Below, piece by piece: positions 7,377 to 10,408 of a DNA stretch of 10,408 nucleotides. Position numbers and translations under genes: made by a program. Under the pieces are notes generated by a model. That model made no database searches and was not told the DNA's origin. It saw nothing but the letters and a program-made list of their open reading frames with translations. Source of the DNA: Alphaproteobacteria bacterium (GTDB lineage: Bacteria > Pseudomonadota > Alphaproteobacteria > Micavibrionales > UBA2020); contig JAQSWE010000111.1 in the NCBI GenBank assembly GCA_029266795.1, forward strand, positions 1-10,408, written 5' to 3'. Numbering within the stretch: position 1 is the first letter of the stretch; every line of letters starts with the position of its first letter.

Positions 7377-7859
7377 TTGAAACGCTATGCAGCGATGCTG
7401 CTGGCGTTGTGCGTCGTTTTTACAAGTCACGCTGCTTTTGCCGGTCTCGGCGCTTCCGTTACGCTTGCGACGGGTCAGCCCACACTTATATATCCCAGCG
7501 AAGTGACGCAGCTGCAGATTACGCTGTCGAACAATAACGCCACCGCGCCTATCACAAACCTCGACTTTGATACGCTGCTGCCCGGCACGCTCGCGAACGG
7601 GCTTCGCGTCGCAGGTGCGCCCACTTACACCTGCACGGATCCGACGCTGGGCACGACGACCCCAGGTCTTGGTACGTTGAACGCTGGTGTGGGCACACAG
7701 GATGTCGAGCTGGATGACGGCGTTATCCCGGCCCGCGACGCAACCGGAGGCGTGGACGGTACTTGCTTTCAGCAACAACACCGCCATCCTGGGCGGCGCG
7801 TCGCGTACGCTGACCATCACCATCGGCAACAACAACCCCGTCGCACTTCCCAATTTTAG
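7377..7859 (+). CDS. N-terminal fragment of a secreted repeat protein: signal peptide and unit 1, frame-broken
   Basis: This fragment carries the export signal and first beta-sandwich unit of a large surface or secreted protein. From TTG 7377 the product begins with a textbook Sec signal: basic MKRYAA, hydrophobic MLLALCVVFT, then HAAFA with likely cleavage after residue 22 (nt 7442). Unit 1 follows, with a QLQITLSNNN strand and an FDTLLPG motif equivalent to the DPLP motif of later units. Its two cysteines are in YTCTDPT and DGTC (Cys codon 7764-7766). After that codon the frame gives a low-complexity His/Gln/Arg tail and stops at 7857-7859; this tail has no resemblance to the repeats and is judged out of frame. 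The true continuation is in the next frame from 7768. The start is uncertain: no ATG precedes the signal core, GTG 7290 and TTG 7344 are alternatives giving an extended N-region, and none has a good ribosome site. The ATG at 7395 would lose the basic residues. Confidence 0.7.
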   Translation: MKRYAAMLLALCVVFTSHAAFAGLGASVTLATGQPTLIYPSEVTQLQITLSNNNATAPITNLDFDTLLPGTLANGLRVAGAPTYTCTDPTLGTTTPGLGTLNAGVGTQDVELDDGVIPARDATGGVDGTCFQQQHRHPGRRVAYADHHHRQQQPRRTSQF

Positions 7860-10408
7860 CGTGACCGACAACTTTCCGCAGCTGGGCGGACTCGGCATCA
7901 TCAAGGTCGCGAACCCTGTCGTATCGACGTCCACCTGTTCCGGCGCCGGTACGCCGGCGACCTTCACGCCGGTTGCTGATGCCACCTCGGTCACGGCAAC
8001 GGCCGGCACTGTTGCGGCGAACGGCACCTGCACAATGACTGTCGCGGTCGTGGCAAACCAGACGAACGGGCTTTACGACACCGGGCTTCAAACCAACACG
8101 ATCAATGGCACGACGAATTTCAGCAACGATATTGGCATCACAGCCACCAATGGCACCGCCCAGATCCGCGCCCGTTCCCCGCTGAACATTGCCAAAGCCT
8201 TCACCACGGCATCCGTCGCCAGCGGTTCAACCGCAACCTTTAACGTGACCCTGAGTAATACCGGCACGACACCGCTCGATATCACGGGCTTTACCGATGA
8301 CCCTGTGGACGGTCTCGGCAATGCGGGCTATGGCTTGAAGGTGAATGCGATTACAGGTGTCACCTGTACGCCGGGCGGTACGCCGGGCACTTTCAGCATC
8401 ATAACGGGTCCTTCGGGCAATACGGGCATCCAGCAGGACACGGATACGACGATTGCCGGGAACGGCAGCTGCACGATCACGGTGGATGTCGACGCAAGCG
8501 TACAGACCCCTAATACGCCGATCAGCTATACCAACAGCATTCCCGTAAACACCGTCACAACATCGACGCCCGGCGTCGTCAGTCAGGCCGCGTCTTCCTC
8601 GATCCTCGTCTTCGACGATCTCCGCGTTCTTAAAAGCGTCATCCCCGCGACGGCCGGCGCGGGCGAGCCTGTGCAGTATACCGTCACGGTCCAAAACTAC
8701 CTTGCAACGCCGCTCAACGATCTCAGCGTGCGGGAGACGCTGACGAACGGGCAGACGTTCCTGACTGGCACCATCGGCACCACGAACTACACGCCGTCGC
8801 TGAGCGGCGATTGCTCCGGATTGACTGTTACAGGCGCGCTGGGCGCAACCAATCCGCGCTTTGACCTTATTCTGAATGCGCGCACCAGCGCCTTTGTGCC
8901 TGCGAGCTGCAATATCGTTTTCTGGGTCAAGGCGTCGCGCACCCAGAACTATACCAATACGCTTGCGCCGGGCAGCGTCTGTTATAATGCGGATTCTGTC
9001 TGCAACGGTTCTCCGCCACCCGCAATTCCCAGCGGCAACATCACCACGGCGATCCTTGGCGCAACCAAGGCCTATTCGCCCGCAGGGCCGCTTTCCGAGG
9101 GCGCGATTACGCGATTGACGGTTACGCTGACCAATCTCTCGGCAAATCCCCTCACATCCGTGACGGTCAATGACCCGCTGCCGTTGGCAGCAAGTGGCGG
9201 CCAGATGCGCCTTGCGACGCCCCCTAATGCCGCAACGACCTGCGGCGCGGGCGTCATCACTGCGGTCGGCGGCGCAACGTCGTTTACCATGAACGGGGGA
9301 ACGGTTCCGGCGCGGGCAGCGGGCGGCACGGGCACGAACGGCACTTGCGTCGTGCAGGTCGATGTGACGGGCGCTGCGGGCGTTTATGCCGGTGCGTCGA
9401 TCAATACCGCCACCGCCGCAGGCACGCAGCTGAATGCCGATGGCCTGACGACCGATCCCGCAGGGCCGGTAAATGCTACGGCAGCCTTTACATTTTCATC
9501 CGCGCTCGGCGCGACCAAAAGTTTTTCCCCTGCCAGCGTGTCGTCCGGCGGGCAGTCGACCGTTCGCATCCGCCTGAATAATGCGGGCGCTGTTGCGCTG
9601 ACGAATGTCGGTGTGACGGACCCGCTACCCACGGGTATGGTGCTGGCAAATCCGGTCACGGCTTACTCAACCTGCGCGGGCGCCCCGGTGTTTACCTCCG
9701 CCACGCCCGGCGCGAGCACCATCAGCATGACCGGCGCGGCACTGGCAGGCGGCGGAAACTGCGATGTGCTGTTCGATGTGATTGCCACCGGCGGCGCGCC
9801 GTGGGTTAACACTATTCCAATTGGCAATATCACCGCCGATGGCGGCGTCAGCAACCAGTCGGCGGTCACCGGCACGCTGTTGTTCGATGCACCCACCAAC
9901 CTTGTCGTCGCCAAATCGACCAACCCCAGCACGCTGACCTTCCCGGGCCAGATCAGCCAGCTGACCATCGATATCACCAACGGGAATCTGGCCGTGACCG
10001 GTCTCGACCTCGTCGATTATTTTACCACCGACGGCACATCTGGCGCGGCGGGCAACGGCATGGCGATTGCGCCCACACCTGCGGCCTCGACGACCTGCCC
10101 GGGCGGCACGGTTACGGCGACGCCCGGCAGCACATCAGTTGCGGTCAACGGCGCATCGCTCGGCGCGAATGCGAACTGCACGATCACCGTCAACGTCACC
10201 TCGACCTCCGTCGGCGGCATCACCAACTTCATTCCGTCCGGCTCCATCCAGACCGATCAGGGCTTGACCAACAGCGGGCAGGCGACGACGAGCCTCACCA
10301 CGCAAAGCAATATCGGCGTGACCAAGCAGTTCACCCCCAACGTCGTCAGCCCGGGCCAGCGTTCCCGCCTGCGCATTACCTTCTATAACCCGACCGCGCA
10401 GCCGGCCT
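7464..10408 (+). repeat. Eight tandem protein-level units of about 132-150 residues
   Basis: Taking the codon of the unit-opening lysine (or its equivalent) as marker, the units start at 7464 (Leu in unit 1), 7762 (position inferred), 8194, 8632, 9067, 9517, 9913 and 10324. From unit 2 on, the spacings are 432, 438, 435, 450, 396 and 411 nt, all multiples of three. The first spacing is only 298 nt and is not a multiple of three. The repeats are diverged at the DNA level; only short exact matches such as CCCGCAGGGCCG (9079-9090 and 9457-9468) were noticed. Unit 8 is cut by the window end. Confidence 0.8.
7768..10408 (+). CDS. Large tandem-repeat (DUF11-like) surface protein, main body, 3' end beyond the window
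   Basis: This frame is open for about 880 codons to the window edge without a stop, and recognisable repeat sequence begins at the phenylalanine codon 7768. It encodes seven further units of the DUF11 / conserved-repeat type, extracellular beta-sandwich modules found in bacterial surface and adhesin-like proteins. Each unit starts with a motif such as ATKSFSP or VTKQFTP, continues with a strand like STVRIRLNNAG and a motif such as VTDPLPTG, and usually has cysteines in a TCxGG-like and an NGTC-like context. The residues are dominated by Thr, Ala, Gly, Asn, Ser and Val, with almost no Lys outside the unit starts and no membrane span. The frame is open back to 7681; in-frame ATGs at 7702 and 7714 are where automatic calling might start it, but that part does not resemble the repeats and no signal peptide precedes it. 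It is most simply the continuation of the fragment at 7377 after a frame break. The anchor or outer-membrane domain and the function are not visible. Confidence 0.8.

Noticed and set aside
7395..7442. Lipoprotein lipobox around the cysteine in LLALC
   Set aside because: The residue before the cysteine is leucine, not Gly/Ala/Ser, and the cysteine sits in the middle of the hydrophobic core. HAAFA further on is a good signal peptidase I site.
7764..7770. Programmed ribosomal frameshift joining the two repeat-protein frames
   Set aside because: No convincing slippery heptamer with a downstream structure is seen, and the missing 100-170 nt of the unit is better explained by deletion or misassembly.
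7768..7859. His/Gln/Arg-rich tail of the first fragment as a genuine C-terminus
   Set aside because: It is the out-of-frame reading of sequence that clearly matches a repeat-unit opening in the next frame.
8088..10247. Several minus-strand open frames of 70-155 codons opposite the repeat protein
   Set aside because: They lie opposite a long continuous repeat-coding frame, their predicted products are compositionally odd mirrors of it, and none shows a recognisable domain or ribosome site.

Overview
The window holds the kdp potassium-uptake locus of a Gram-negative bacterium, followed by the start of a very large repetitive secreted protein. All genes are on the + strand. Base composition looks moderately GC-rich (high fifties percent, judged by eye). 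The compact kdpABCDE order, the full-length sensor kinase and the Sec-type signal peptide fit a proteobacterium. Several motif details lean towards Alphaproteobacteria, but that is an inference with no marker gene to support it.

Positions 2-7091 are one tightly packed operon: kdpA (5' end outside the window), kdpB, kdpC, kdpD, kdpE. Gaps are 5 nt (A-B), 1 nt (B-C) and 3 nt (D-E), and kdpC and kdpD overlap by 32 nt. KdpA is the K+-selective channel-like subunit, KdpB the P-type ATPase, and KdpC the single-span accessory subunit. KdpD (sensor kinase) and KdpE (response regulator) control expression of the pump. All catalytic residues that can be checked are present, so the system looks functional. 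The operon promoter lies upstream of the window.

Positions 7092-7376 are an AT-richer intergenic stretch with a 10-bp perfect palindrome and a sigma70-like promoter candidate. No convincing terminator was seen.

From about 7377 to the window end lies a Sec-exported protein built of tandem 132-150-residue units of the DUF11 / conserved-repeat beta-sandwich type. Each unit opens with a Lys-aromatic-Ser/Thr-Pro-like motif, then a Gly-x-x-(S/T)-x-L-x-(I/V) strand, then an Asp-x-L-P-like strand, and usually carries two cysteines. Unit 1, next to the signal peptide, is read in one frame. Units 2 to 8 are read in the next frame, which stays open to the window end. The break near 7764-7768 coincides with a missing unit tail of roughly 100-170 bp. 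The locus is therefore either a recently broken gene or an assembly or sequencing collapse, and this is the most notable observation here. No RNA genes, insertion sequences or CRISPR arrays were seen.
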